A DNA stretch of 64,000 nt from Aliiruegeria sabulilitoris (GCF_001558155.1 NZ_LOAS01000002.1:62001-126000); one strand, 5' to 3'. Shown: positions 8,314 through 17,672, counted from the first letter of the stretch. Numbers and translations are program-made. Notes: generated by a model not told the origin, from the letters alone.

Positions 8314-9891
8314 ATGACACATTCCAAGACATCTTCGTCCCTGGTGCGCCCGACGCGCCGTGCCTTCCTCGGAACGACCGCCGCTGCGGCAGGCCTGGCA
8401 GGGGCCGGCACCCTCCTCGGCGTCCAGCCGCTCCGGGCACAGTCGCGTGGTGGCGCCATCCGAGTCGCGAAGGGCCACGGCAGCACCAGCGACACCTTGG
8501 ATCCGGGCACATATGAAAACGGCTTCATGCTCGCGCTTACCTATGGGGTGCACGGCTTCCTGACGGGCTTCCGGCGCGACGGAACCCTGGAACCGCTGGT
8601 TGCCGAAAGCTGGGAAGCATCGCCCGATGCCGCTGTCTGGAGGTTCAAGATCCGCAGCGGCATGACGTTCCACAACGGAAAGAGCGTTACCCCCGAGGAC
8701 GTTGTTGCCTCGATCAATTATCACCGGGGAGAGGATACTACGTCCGCCGCCAAGCCACTGCTGGAGGCGGTGACCGAAATCTCCATCGACGGCGACACTG
8801 TCGTCTTCTCGCTGAAAGGCGGCAATGCCGACTTCCCCACGACCTTCACCGATTACCACATGGCGATCTGCCCTGTGGGCGAGCAACGCGGGATAGACTG
8901 GCGTTCGGGTGTCGGCTGCGGCCCCTACAAACTGGTGGAGTTCGATCCCGGCGTGGTCGCCCGTTTCGAGCGCTTTACCGATGACTGGAATCAGGAGCGC
9001 GGTTTCTTCGACACGATCGAGATGCTGTCGATCATCGACCTGAACGCGAGAACAACGGCGCTGGTTTCGGGCGATGTACACTTGATCGACAAGCTCGACC
9101 TCAAGACAGCCGGCCTGCTCGGGCGCCAAAAGGACATCAAGATCCATTCCATTGCCGGCAACCAGCACTACACCTTCCCGATGCACTGCGACGTTGCGCC
9201 CTTCGACAACGTGAATGTTCGCCGTGCGCTCAAATACGGGATCAACCGGCAGGAGATGGTCGACAAGATCCTCTTCGGCTACGGATCGGTCGGCAATGAC
9301 CATCCGATTGGCCGCGGCCAGCGCTATTTCAACGACGAACTCGAACAGACGACCTATGATCCGGACAAGGCGAAATTCTATCTGAAGGAGGCCGGCCTCG
9401 ACAGCCTGAACATCGATCTCTCCGCCGCCGATGCCGCCTTCGCCGGAGCTGTCGATGCCGCCATTCTGTATCAGAACTCGGTTGCCGCTGCCGGGATCAC
9501 CCTTAACGTCAAGCGGGTGCCGAACGACGGCTACTGGTCCGATGTCTGGCTCAAACATCCGTTCTGCGCGTGCTATTGGGGCGGGCGTCCCACCGAAGAC
9601 GGGATGTTCACGACGGCCTATGCAGCCGGCGCGGCCTGGAATGACAGCCGTTTCGCCGATGCGCGGTTCAACGAGCTTCTCGTGACCGCCCGCGCTGAAC
9701 TCGACGACGCCAAGCGGCGGCAGATGTATTACGAGATGCAGGCGATCCTCAATCAGGACGGCGGCACCGTTATCCCGATGTTCGCCAACTACGTCTTCGC
9801 AACCGGACCGGGCATCGTCACCGGTGACAACCTGTCGTCACATTGGGACGTCGATGGCGAGCGCTGGATGGAGCGCTGGGCCTTCGCGTAA
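8314..9891 (+). CDS. ABC transporter substrate-binding protein, family 5 (peptide/opine type)
   Basis: 525-residue exported solute receptor. The N-terminus has a twin-arginine signal (TRRAFLGTTAAAAGLAGAG) with a cut expected after LRAQS. The mature part starts GGAIRVAKGHGSTSDTLDPG and contains the family segments WRFKIRSGMTFHNGKSVTPED and NVNVRRALKYGINRQEMVDK. The family binds oligopeptides, opines or glycosides. No permease or ATPase gene follows; instead there is a hairpin and a decayed dehydratase gene. It is therefore an orphan receptor or the survivor of a lost operon. ATG 8314 was chosen over upstream in-frame starts because it directly precedes the signal sequence. Confidence 0.88.
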   Translation: MTHSKTSSSLVRPTRRAFLGTTAAAAGLAGAGTLLGVQPLRAQSRGGAIRVAKGHGSTSDTLDPGTYENGFMLALTYGVHGFLTGFRRDGTLEPLVAESWEASPDAAVWRFKIRSGMTFHNGKSVTPEDVVASINYHRGEDTTSAAKPLLEAVTEISIDGDTVVFSLKGGNADFPTTFTDYHMAICPVGEQRGIDWRSGVGCGPYKLVEFDPGVVARFERFTDDWNQERGFFDTIEMLSIIDLNARTTALVSGDVHLIDKLDLKTAGLLGRQKDIKIHSIAGNQHYTFPMHCDVAPFDNVNVRRALKYGINRQEMVDKILFGYGSVGNDHPIGRGQRYFNDELEQTTYDPDKAKFYLKEAGLDSLNIDLSAADAAFAGAVDAAILYQNSVAAAGITLNVKRVPNDGYWSDVWLKHPFCACYWGGRPTEDGMFTTAYAAGAAWNDSRFADARFNELLVTARAELDDAKRRQMYYEMQAILNQDGGTVIPMFANYVFATGPGIVTGDNLSSHWDVDGERWMERWAFA

Positions 9892-9900
9892 TGACAAACC

Positions 9901-9929
9901 GGAGCGCCGGCCCACGCGGTCGGCGCCCC
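9901..9929 (+). terminator. GC-rich hairpin after the binding-protein gene
   Basis: GGAGCGCCGGCC and GGTCGGCGCCCC flank CACGC and pair along nearly the whole length (one mismatch, one G-T). It starts ten bases after the stop codon. No T-run follows, so it may terminate weakly or stabilise the mRNA. Confidence 0.4.
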
Positions 9930-10088
9930 GGAACCCTGTCCAGCATCGTTCGGCAAAGCTGCTGACGCAGGATTGGCCCGCGATGGTGCGGCTGTGAAGC
10001 GATCTGTGGCCAGATGCGTTAAGCCGAGAGTTCCCGTTCGAATGTGGCAGGCAGCATGACTGTCATTCGAACGCCTCCAGTACGCGCA

Positions 10089-10829
10089 AAGCCGCCCCTT
10101 CTGCTCCCCGAACGGCCGATCAATGCCACCAATCACCTCCGGGTTCGGCGGAAATTTGTAGCGATAACCGTCGAGGTTTTCGACGACCGTCCGAGCGCTC
10201 ACTGTCGGGCAGTCGCGGTGCAACAGGGCTTCGATGGCCTGCATGACGCGCGGGATCCTCCCGGCCTTGTGGAGATCTTCCATGTCGTATTTCGAAGACG
10301 GGTTGACCCGTGCCACCTGTGGCGTGGATGCGCTAAGGCGGTCATAGGCGTCCATCATCTGCGCGGCGCCGATCCCGAGCTCGGCGGCGACGGCGGTCAG
10401 GTGCAGCGCGGCGTTGGTCGATCCACCTGTCGCCATCAGCACACGGATCGCATTCTAAAAATACTGGAAGGTGATGACGTGGTCGGCGGTGATGTTCTGC
10501 CTCACCAGATCGACAATCGGGTGCCCGGTGGCTTCGTCGATCCGGCCGCTTTTCAGTATTCCGAGCCTTTCGGACATCGTCGTCAGGTCGGACTTGCGCC
10601 CGTCGAACTCGCCCCCTCCCAGCATCGGCCTTCCGGGCAAGACGATGGCCGGGATGCGCAGGCGCGCGGCCGCCATGAGCATGGCCGGAACGATCTTGTC
10701 GCTCGATCCGAGCAGAACGATACCGTCGAGCCGGAGTGCTTCGACCATGACCTCGATATCGTTGGCGATCAGGTCGCGCGAGGGCAGGATGAAATGCGTG
10801 CCGATCGAAATTCCCTGCGCGGTGGAGAA
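10089..10829 (-). pseudogene. Decayed IlvD/Edd-family dehydratase
   Basis: Remnant of a dihydroxy-acid / sugar-acid dehydratase. Reading the minus strand from 10829, recognisable blocks are THFILPSRDLIANDIEVMVE, LLGSSDKIVPAMLMAAARL, NITADHVIT and NAIRVLMATGGSTNAALHL. The frame is interrupted in place by TAG at 10455-10457, directly before NAIRV. The N-terminal part is missing (stop at 10830-10832), the segment with the CxxCG-type cluster ligand is deleted, the usual GxCDK cysteine is Ser (GSSDK), and homology stops after DRPFGEQKGRL near 10089. No functional enzyme can result. It may once have belonged to the sugar-acid pathway at the left of the window. Confidence 0.85.
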
Positions 10830-10968
10830 CTACGGGATCATCACCCGCTGCGACGCGATCCTGTCCCCCGGCGCAGTGCTGTTGTTGCGGCATGTGCGCG
10901 AGGTGGCGGAGGAAATCTTCGAACTGCAGCCCTCGGCGTCGACCACGGAGCCGTTCCCCCGTTTTTAG
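10828..10968 (+). pseudogene. Possible C-terminal fragment of a LysR-type regulator
   Basis: Exactly where the dehydratase remnant begins, a plus-strand frame becomes protein-like (ENYGIITRCDAILSPGAV, then LLLRHVREVAEEIFEL) and ends with TAG at 10966-10968. The pattern resembles the end of a LysR substrate-binding domain. There is no start and no upstream part. The identification is weak; the abrupt change at the junction is the more solid observation. Confidence 0.3.
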
Positions 10969-10979
10969 CCCTGTCAGCT

Positions 10980-13694
10980 TCAGGTGATGTCAGGCTGCCC
11001 CTTGCGGGCGAACACCAGCCGCATCTGCTTTTCGGTTTCCAGCAGGGCGAATACCAGCGCACCGACGGATACGATCAACATGCCGTCGGTCAACGGCACC
11101 GGGTCGGTCCCGAAGACGGATTGCAGGGCCGGCAGGTAGGTGATGGCGAATTGCGCAGCGATTACCGTCAGGAGGCAAACCCATACCACGGGTGTCCCCC
11201 GCGCCGCCGACCAGGTCAGCGAGGCTCCATGGATATTGCGGATGAAGAACAGGTAGAAAATCTCCAGCACCACCAGCATGTTCATCGCCATTGTCTGCGC
11301 CAGTTCAAGCGAATGGCCGGCTTGGGTGGCGTAGAAGAAGATCCCGAAGACCGCACAGAGGAACAATGTGGAGGCAAACACGATCTGCCAGGCCAGTGTG
11401 CCCGTCAGGATCGGTTGATCGCGCTTGCGGGGCGGACGACGCATGGTGCCCGCCTCGGTAGGCTCGAAAGCGAGCGACAACCCGAGCGTCACCGCCGTGA
11501 TCAGGTTCACCCAGAGGATCTGCACCGCCGTGATCGGCAGCGAGAGACCCGCGAAGAGCGCGACCATGATCGTCAGACCCTCGCCGGCATTGGTTGGCAG
11601 CGTCCAGCTGATGACCTTGGTAATGTTGTCGTAGACAGTGCGGCCCTCGCGCACGGCCGCAACGATCGAGGCGAAATTATCGTCGGCCAACACGAATTCC
11701 GCCGCGTCCTTGGCCGCTTCGCTCCCCTTCTGCCCCATGGCGATCCCGGCATCGGCACGTTTCAGCGCCGGGGCATCGTTCACACCGTCGCCCGTCATCG
11801 CAACGATCAAGCCTTGCGACTGCAGGGCTTTCACGAGGCGCAATTTGTGCGCGGGCGAGGTGCGCGCGAAAATGTCGATCTCGATGGCCGCCTCGGTGAG
11901 CGCGGCATCGTCCATCGCTTCGATGTCGGTGCCGTTCAGCACCTGCCGGGGATTCATCAGCCCGATCCGTTCGGCGACGGCCCGGGCGGTGGCGGCGTGG
12001 TCGCCGGTGATCATCTTCACCCGGATGCCCGCCGCTTGACACTCCGCCGCCGCGTCAATGGCCTCGGCGCGCGGCGGGTCGATCAGGCCGATCAACCCGA
12101 TCAGGGTCAGCTTTCCATCCAGATCGGCGGTGTTGAGCACGACCTGCTCCTGCGGTACGGCGCGGGTCGCCACCGCGATCACCCGTTGCCCGTCAGCGGC
12201 CAGTTCCTCGACCATCCCATGCCAATGCACCGGGTCCAGCTGCTCGTTGCCGCCTTCGGGCGCGCGCTGGTCGGCGCACATCGCCAGCACTTCCTCGGGG
12301 GCGCCCTTGACGTGGATCCGGGCATGGCCCTCGTGATCGTGGTGCAGGGTCGCCATGTAGCGATGCGCCGCGTCGAAGGCGATGGCGTCCGTTCGGCTCC
12401 AGAGGCGGAAGGGTTCAGCACCCTCCTTCGTGATTTTCCCGGCCAGCGCCATCAGCGCACCCTCCATCGGGTCGCCCTCGACGCGCCAGCCATCGGGTGA
12501 GCCGTTCAGCATTGCGTCGTTGCACAGCCCGGCCGCGCGGGCGAATTCCATCAGCACCACGTGCTCGTCGGGATGGGCATCCGCCTCGCGCCACTTCACG
12601 GCGCCCTCCGGGGCATAGCCCCGGCCGTCGACGGAATAGACGTGTTCGGCAGCAGCCAGAGTGGTCGCCATCATCTCGTTGCGGGTAAGCGTGCCGGTCT
12701 TGTCCGAGCAGATGACCGAGACCGCCCCCAGTGTCTCGATTGCGGGCAACCGCCGCACGATGGTGTTGCGCCGCGCCATCGCCTGGACACCAACCGCAAG
12801 GGTGATGCTCAGAACCGCCGGCAAGCCTTCGGGGATCGCGGCGACGGACAGGCCGACCACCGCCATGAACAGATCCGCGAATGCGAGATTGCCGACGAAA
12901 TGGCCGTACAGCAGCAAGCTCGCCGCAACGAGCAGGATGAACACCGTCAGCCATCTGGCGAATGTGTCCATCTGGTGGACCAGCGGCGTGGTCAGGGTCT
13001 CCACTTCCGACAGCATTCCGCTGATCTGTCCGATCTCGGTGTCGATCCCGGTCGCGACGACAATGCCCCGCCCCGAGCCCGCCGCGACCAGCGTGCCGGA
13101 AAACATCATCGAATTCCGGTCTCCCAGGGCCGCCTCGGCCTCGACGGGAGCGGTGCCCTTGTCCACGGGGACGGATTCTCCGGTCAGGATCGCCTCCTCC
13201 ACCCGCAGACTGCGCGCCTCGATCAGCCGCAGGTCGGCGGGTACACGGTCGCCAGCCTTGATCAGCACGATGTCGCCTGGCACCAACTCCCCCGCGTCCA
13301 CCGTCACACGCCGCCCATCGCGCAGCACCGCCGAGCGCAGCGCAAGCATCCCGCGGATGGCGTCCATCGCGTTCTCGGCGCGGCCTTCCTGCACGAAACC
13401 GATGACAGCGTTGACCAGCACGACAGCCAGGATGACGCCGGTATCCACCCAGTGCTGCAGGGCCGCGGTAACGCCGGCCGCGCCGATCAGGACATAGATC
13501 AGGACACTGTGAAACTGCGCGACAAAGCGCAGGATGGCGGGCCGTCGGGGTGGCTCCGGCAACCGGTTCGGGCCATGTTTCTCCAGACGGAGGGCCGCCT
13601 CGGCGACTTCGAGGCCGCTGGCCGTTGTACGGAAAACGGCAAGCACGTCGTCTGTGGTATTGCTGTGGTAGAGCGGCTTCGTACGTTCCGACAT
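10980..13694 (-). CDS. P-type cation-transporting ATPase (type II, PEGLP)
   Basis: 904-residue membrane pump. Domains in order: cation-ATPase N-terminal domain (1-75), membrane pair M1-M2, actuator domain with TGES at 171-174, M3-M4 with IPEGLP at 287-292, phosphorylation site Asp331 in SDKTGTLT, nucleotide-binding domain, the MTGDGVNDAPALK hinge, and a C-terminal cation-ATPase membrane domain. PEGLP and the overall length fit SERCA/PMR1-like Ca2+ or Mn2+ pumps rather than heavy-metal CPx pumps; the ion is not proven. It is encoded next to a Lon-like protease and universal-stress protein, a combination often found in oxygen-limitation stress islands. Confidence 0.92.
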   Translation of the reverse strand: MSERTKPLYHSNTTDDVLAVFRTTASGLEVAEAALRLEKHGPNRLPEPPRRPAILRFVAQFHSVLIYVLIGAAGVTAALQHWVDTGVILAVVLVNAVIGFVQEGRAENAMDAIRGMLALRSAVLRDGRRVTVDAGELVPGDIVLIKAGDRVPADLRLIEARSLRVEEAILTGESVPVDKGTAPVEAEAALGDRNSMMFSGTLVAAGSGRGIVVATGIDTEIGQISGMLSEVETLTTPLVHQMDTFARWLTVFILLVAASLLLYGHFVGNLAFADLFMAVVGLSVAAIPEGLPAVLSITLAVGVQAMARRNTIVRRLPAIETLGAVSVICSDKTGTLTRNEMMATTLAAAEHVYSVDGRGYAPEGAVKWREADAHPDEHVVLMEFARAAGLCNDAMLNGSPDGWRVEGDPMEGALMALAGKITKEGAEPFRLWSRTDAIAFDAAHRYMATLHHDHEGHARIHVKGAPEEVLAMCADQRAPEGGNEQLDPVHWHGMVEELAADGQRVIAVATRAVPQEQVVLNTADLDGKLTLIGLIGLIDPPRAEAIDAAAECQAAGIRVKMITGDHAATARAVAERIGLMNPRQVLNGTDIEAMDDAALTEAAIEIDIFARTSPAHKLRLVKALQSQGLIVAMTGDGVNDAPALKRADAGIAMGQKGSEAAKDAAEFVLADDNFASIVAAVREGRTVYDNITKVISWTLPTNAGEGLTIMVALFAGLSLPITAVQILWVNLITAVTLGLSLAFEPTEAGTMRRPPRKRDQPILTGTLAWQIVFASTLFLCAVFGIFFYATQAGHSLELAQTMAMNMLVVLEIFYLFFIRNIHGASLTWSAARGTPVVWVCLLTVIAAQFAITYLPALQSVFGTDPVPLTDGMLIVSVGALVFALLETEKQMRLVFARKGQPDIT

Positions 13695-14003
13695 CGTTCT
13701 TCACCTAGCTGGCGCAGATCCAATTGACGTTCCCGAAGACTCACCCGCCTGCGGGAACGCGCTGACGTCTCCCGAAGGCCATTCTAGAGCAGTTGCCGGA
13801 ATTCCGCTTTGATGCGGCGCAGTTCAACGAGATCTGGAACAGCGATCTTCAGCCTCGGTTAACCAGAATCCGCCAGATTGCGAGTCGAGACGAGCAGCTC
13901 CACCAAACCTGTCAACCGACCACCACTCCCATTCCCCGATGCCCCGGCCGTCAACGCGACGCCGCCGGCCATGAAGCGAATTGCCAGAGAGAGAAAGCTT
14001 ACA

Positions 14004-14204
14004 ATGTCCCAGCCCGCTGCACAGAACACAGAAGACTTCATCCGCCAATTGCGGGACCTGCAGACCGAAAAGCGTTTTCCGAAGCTCGCGCCTCCTGTGC
14101 CGGCGACCACGAACAACGTCTCGATCGTTGTGGCCATCCTGACTTGCGGCGTTCTTTTTGGAGCATTCGCTCCCCTGCTTTTGCTTCAAACGATCTTTCC
14201 GTAA
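14004..14204 (+). CDS. Small single-span membrane protein
   Basis: A 66-residue protein starting MSQPAAQNTEDFIRQLRD, with a charged N-terminal helix and one hydrophobic segment (VSIVVAILTCGVLFGAFAPL) near the C-terminus. A purine-rich stretch (GAGAGAGAAAG) precedes ATG 14004. Longer in-frame starts exist but read as non-coding. I do not recognise a family. It lies between the divergent ATPase and the Lon-like gene and may be part of the same stress locus. Confidence 0.5.
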   Translation: MSQPAAQNTEDFIRQLRDLQTEKRFPKLAPPVPATTNNVSIVVAILTCGVLFGAFAPLLLLQTIFP

Positions 14205-14262
14205 GCCTCACCCCGCACAAAGGGGACCTGCTGGCGAAGATGGCAGGAGATTTGTCGGCATC

Positions 14263-14276
14263 TTGACGGAAATCAA
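14263..14276 (+). promoter_or_regulatory. FNR-type box upstream of the Lon-like gene
   Basis: TTGACGGAAATCAA matches the FNR/Dnr consensus TTGAT-N4-ATCAA at nine of ten fixed positions. Its centre is about 82 bp before the ATG. A start 41.5 bp downstream would place the -10 at 14299-14304 (CATTCT, 3/6). Oxygen-responsive activation is inferred from the match and position. Confidence 0.6.
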
Positions 14277-14351
14277 CGTCCCGACCGGAGATTTGGTGCA
14301 TTCTCGCATGCACCGAGCAGGCAGCATCGTGGCCCAACCAGGAGATTGCCA

Positions 14352-16784
14352 ATGATCGAGGTCTCCACGTCGATGTTGTGCAACCAGCACAACCCGAAGG
14401 CGATTACCGCTCCAACGTCAGAACAGGTTTCCGAGACTGCGAGCCTGGTCGGACAAGATCGCTCCCGCGCGGCGATCGAGTTATCCGCAAGCATAAGACA
14501 TGATCTGTTCAACCTGTTCGTCACCGGCCCCGCAGGAAGCGGTCGCCATGCCGAGGTTCTCGGGATCCTGCGGGCGCACGCCGCGGCCCGGCCCCTGCCG
14601 GTCGACTGGGTCTATGTCAACAATTTCGACGATCCGCAGAAGCCGCGCGCACTCGAATTGCCGGCCGGCAAGGCCAGCATGCTCAGGGACTGTATGCAAA
14701 AGCTCGTGGACGATCTGGCGAACGACATTCCCGCGCTTTTCGAGTCGGACGAATACCAGTCCCAACGCAGACTGATCGAGGAGGAGATCGAACAGTCGCA
14801 AGAAACCGCGATGGCCGAGTTCTCCGACAGGACACACGCCGAAAACATCGCGCTTCTGCGGACGCCAATGGGGTTCATGCTGACCCCGATCCGGGATGGA
14901 AAGCCACTCAAGACAGAAGATTACGGCAAGCTTCCCGAACAGGAGCAGGCGGAGGTCGATGAAAAGATCGCGCGTTTCCAGGAACAGCTTGCCGAAGTCA
15001 TGCGGGAGGCCCCGAAGCTGGAACGGCAGGGGCGCAATCGGATCGAACAATTGAATGCGGACATGGCGGAACGTGCCGTGAGCGCCCGCATCGACGAGGT
15101 GGCGACAGAGCTTCGGGGGATCGAGACGGTCGCATCCTATCTGACGGACGTGCAGGCCGATATCATTGCCAATGCCGAGCTCTTCCTGAAGTCCGAGAAC
15201 GGCAGAAACGACGGCCCGTTCCCGGAAGAAATCCGCAAATATCACAAGGATCCGGAGTTCGGCCGCTACGCGGTAAACGTCATGGTCTCGCACACCGACA
15301 AGGCGGATCTCGGAGCGCCGGTCGAAATGGAGGACCTTCCGACACTGGATCGGCTGACGGGTCGGATCGAGCATGTTTCGCACATGGGGTCGCTGATGAC
15401 GAACTTCACCATGATCAAGCCCGGCGCGCTTCACCGGGCCAATGGTGGATACCTGATCCTCGATGCGCGGCGTGTGTTGGCCGAACCCTACGCGTGGGAC
15501 GCGTTGAAACGGTGTCTGAAGAATCGCAGGATCACGATCACCTCGCTGGCGGAACGGATCAGCCTCGCATCGACGATCACGCTCGAGCCCGACCCGATTC
15601 CGCTCTCGGTGCGGGTCGTGCTCGTCGGTGACAGGATGTTGCACGCCCTGCTTGTCATGTTCGATCCGGATTTCGCGGAACTCTTCAAGATCCAGGCCGA
15701 TTTTGAGGAAAGCGTTGATCGGAACGCGGTAACGATCGCTGGAATGTCCGATCTGCTGGCCGGTCAGGCCGCGCGGGAAAACCTGCGGCAGCTCAACGCC
15801 GCCGGTATGGCGCGCCTGCTTGACGAAGCCGTGCGGACCGCCGAGGACAGCCGCAAGTATTCCCTGAAGGTGGGCGCGTTGACCGACCTGATGTGCGAGG
15901 CCGATCATTACGCCAGCCTGCGCAGCGCCGACGCAATCGATGCCGCCGACATCGCCGCGGCGGTCGAAGCGCAGGATCGGCGCGCGTCGCGGATCAGGGA
16001 ACGCATGCACGAGGCGATCACGCGGGGCACGATCCTGATCGATACCTCCGGCAGGAAAATCGGTCAGGTCAATGGTCTGTCGATCATCGGGTTCGGTGAT
16101 TATGTCTTCGGTCGTCCGTCGCGGATCACCGCGCGGGTTCGCATGGGCGCCGGCAAGCTGATCGACATCGAACGCGAGGTTGAATTGGGCGGCCCGCTGC
16201 ACTCCAAGGGCGTGATGATTCTGTCGGGCTACCTTGCCTCGACCTTTGCGCTGGACGTGCCGTTCTCGCTTCATGCGAGCCTCGTGTTCGAGCAGAGCTA
16301 TGGTGGGGTGGATGGCGACAGCGCCTCCTCAACAGAGCTCTATGCATTGCTCTCGGCGCTCTCGGGCTTGCCAATCGATCAGGGGCTTGCCGTGACCGGG
16401 TCCGTTAACCAGGCCGGCGAGGTCCAGGCGATTGGCGGCGTGAACCAGAAGATCGAAGGATTTTTCGATATCTGTGCAGCCAGGGGGTTGAGCGGGCAAC
16501 AGGGCGTGATCATCCCCAAGACCAATATCGATCACCTGATGCTGCGCCCGAGGGTCCTCGAGGCTGTGGAAGCCGGGAAATTCCGTGTTCTCGCGGTGGA
16601 GACGATCGAGGAAGGCATCGAGGCGCTGACCGGTGTGCCCGCCGGCAAACGCGGGCCGGACGGCGCCTTTGAGCAAGGCAGCGTCTATGCGCGGGTGGAC
16701 CAACGCCTTCGGGGCTTTGCCGAGCAGCGGCGGAAATTCGGGCGCGACAAGCAGGCCAGCAATGAGGAGGAGAGCACGCGGTGA
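14352..16784 (+). CDS. Lon-like AAA ATPase / S16 protease
   Basis: 810-residue Lon-related protease of the AAA_32 type, distinct from housekeeping LonA. The N-terminal AAA region has GPAGSGRH in place of a classical Walker A, with Arg where Lys is usual. A long helical insertion (about 110-270) follows, then the lower AAA part and the C-terminal S16 domain. The catalytic dyad is Ser657 in VDGDSASS and Lys700 in GGVNQKIEGFF. ATG 14352 is preceded by AGGAG at seven bases. The next gene overlaps its stop. It should degrade damaged or regulatory proteins in the cytoplasm. An FNR-type box upstream suggests expression at low oxygen. Confidence 0.92.
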   Translation: MIEVSTSMLCNQHNPKAITAPTSEQVSETASLVGQDRSRAAIELSASIRHDLFNLFVTGPAGSGRHAEVLGILRAHAAARPLPVDWVYVNNFDDPQKPRALELPAGKASMLRDCMQKLVDDLANDIPALFESDEYQSQRRLIEEEIEQSQETAMAEFSDRTHAENIALLRTPMGFMLTPIRDGKPLKTEDYGKLPEQEQAEVDEKIARFQEQLAEVMREAPKLERQGRNRIEQLNADMAERAVSARIDEVATELRGIETVASYLTDVQADIIANAELFLKSENGRNDGPFPEEIRKYHKDPEFGRYAVNVMVSHTDKADLGAPVEMEDLPTLDRLTGRIEHVSHMGSLMTNFTMIKPGALHRANGGYLILDARRVLAEPYAWDALKRCLKNRRITITSLAERISLASTITLEPDPIPLSVRVVLVGDRMLHALLVMFDPDFAELFKIQADFEESVDRNAVTIAGMSDLLAGQAARENLRQLNAAGMARLLDEAVRTAEDSRKYSLKVGALTDLMCEADHYASLRSADAIDAADIAAAVEAQDRRASRIRERMHEAITRGTILIDTSGRKIGQVNGLSIIGFGDYVFGRPSRITARVRMGAGKLIDIEREVELGGPLHSKGVMILSGYLASTFALDVPFSLHASLVFEQSYGGVDGDSASSTELYALLSALSGLPIDQGLAVTGSVNQAGEVQAIGGVNQKIEGFFDICAARGLSGQQGVIIPKTNIDHLMLRPRVLEAVEAGKFRVLAVETIEEGIEALTGVPAGKRGPDGAFEQGSVYARVDQRLRGFAEQRRKFGRDKQASNEEESTR

Positions 16785-17566
16785 TGTCCTCTGGCAGCAA
16801 GAAACGGGTGCTGATCGCCGCCGGCAGCTATGTCGACGCCGCCGCGGCAATCCGGCTTGCAGAGCGGATCGCCTCCGGGCTGATCGCCGAATTGGGCGGG
16901 GTGCTTGTCGATGACGAGGCCATCGCCGAGACGACCGGCCTGCCCGTCCAGCGGATCGTGACGTCCGGCGGAATGCTGGTGCAGGTGCCGTCCCGCACCC
17001 GTTTGGCGGGCCTGATGCAGAGCGATGCAAGGGCATTTCGCTCCGGGCTGTCCGGCGTAGCGAGCGCCTGCACCGTCGAATGGGTGTTCGAGCACCGTCG
17101 CGGCGAGTTAATTTCCGGTATCTGCGAGGCCGCCCGCGGTTGGGACCTGCTCCTGGTCGGGCACAGGACAGGGCGCCGCCGTGCCGGCCGGGTCGTGCTC
17201 GTCGATAACGCGTCATCGCCCTCTTCGGAAGCAACTGATCTGGCCCGTGGCATTGCGGAACGGCTCGGGACCGATGTCGCCATGATCGCTGTGAACGGCC
17301 CGACGGCAGCAACGGATGAAGCGGCGACCGGACCGGAAATTGTCGGGTCCGAACGGGCGCTTCTTGCCCGGCTCAACCGCATCAACGCGGCACTGGTGAT
17401 TGTCGACCTGGCCGAAGGCCCGCTTCGGGGGCGCGAGCAGTTGCGACACCTGATCGAGGCGTCGAGATGCCCGGTTCTGGTACTCAACGCCTCCCGGGCG
17501 GAACCGGCCATTGCCTATTCGACACTGATCCCCGAACCACCGAAAGCGCCGGAGACGGACATGTGA
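16781..17566 (+). CDS. Universal-stress-protein-like protein (two-domain)
   Basis: 261-residue soluble protein that looks like a diverged tandem UspA. The N-terminal half starts KRVLIAAGSYVDAAAAI and includes WDLLLVGHRTGRRR; the second half ends with VIVDLAEG and CPVLVLNAS, matching the closing strand of USP folds. The usual G2xG9xGS nucleotide motif is not clear, so ATP binding is doubtful. The start is GTG 16781 or ATG 16784; both overlap the Lon-like stop, with AGGAGGAG upstream, so the two are translationally coupled. Confidence 0.7.
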   Translation: MMSSGSKKRVLIAAGSYVDAAAAIRLAERIASGLIAELGGVLVDDEAIAETTGLPVQRIVTSGGMLVQVPSRTRLAGLMQSDARAFRSGLSGVASACTVEWVFEHRRGELISGICEAARGWDLLLVGHRTGRRRAGRVVLVDNASSPSSEATDLARGIAERLGTDVAMIAVNGPTAATDEAATGPEIVGSERALLARLNRINAALVIVDLAEGPLRGREQLRHLIEASRCPVLVLNASRAEPAIAYSTLIPEPPKAPETDM

Positions 17567-17589
17567 ACGGCGGTTGAACGGTATCGGGG

Positions 17590-17595
17590 TATAAT
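17590..17595 (+). promoter_or_regulatory. Consensus -10 hexamer before the dehydrogenase operon
   Basis: TATAAT matches the sigma-70 -10 consensus exactly, in the 106-bp gap before the E1-alpha gene. No good -35 is seen 17 bp upstream. A poor FNR-like sequence (TTGAACGGTATCGG at 17574-17587) overlaps the spacer but is misplaced for activation. Confidence 0.4.
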
Positions 17596-17672
17596 TCGAA
17601 GACCGGAACGAAAGGGACAGGCAAAGGAGAGAAGAACGACGGGACACAGCGAAGGAAAGGAGTGACGCAGCC

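Noticed and set aside
10044-12500. Very long plus-strand open frame antisense to the P-type ATPase
   Set aside because: It is the mirror of a GC-rich gene with strong third-position bias; its product is Arg/His/Gly-rich without domains, while the minus-strand ATPase has every family motif.
13815-13832. TTGATGCGGCGCAG as a second-half FNR box between the ATPase and the small membrane protein
   Set aside because: Only the left half-site fits; the right half does not match ATCAA.
14481-16274. 597-codon minus-strand open frame under the Lon-like gene
   Set aside because: It is antisense to a gene with intact catalytic motifs; no ribosome site and no recognisable domain.
17574-17587. FNR-like sequence before the E1-alpha gene
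   Set aside because: Only about seven of ten positions match and it overlaps the promoter spacer rather than an activator position.
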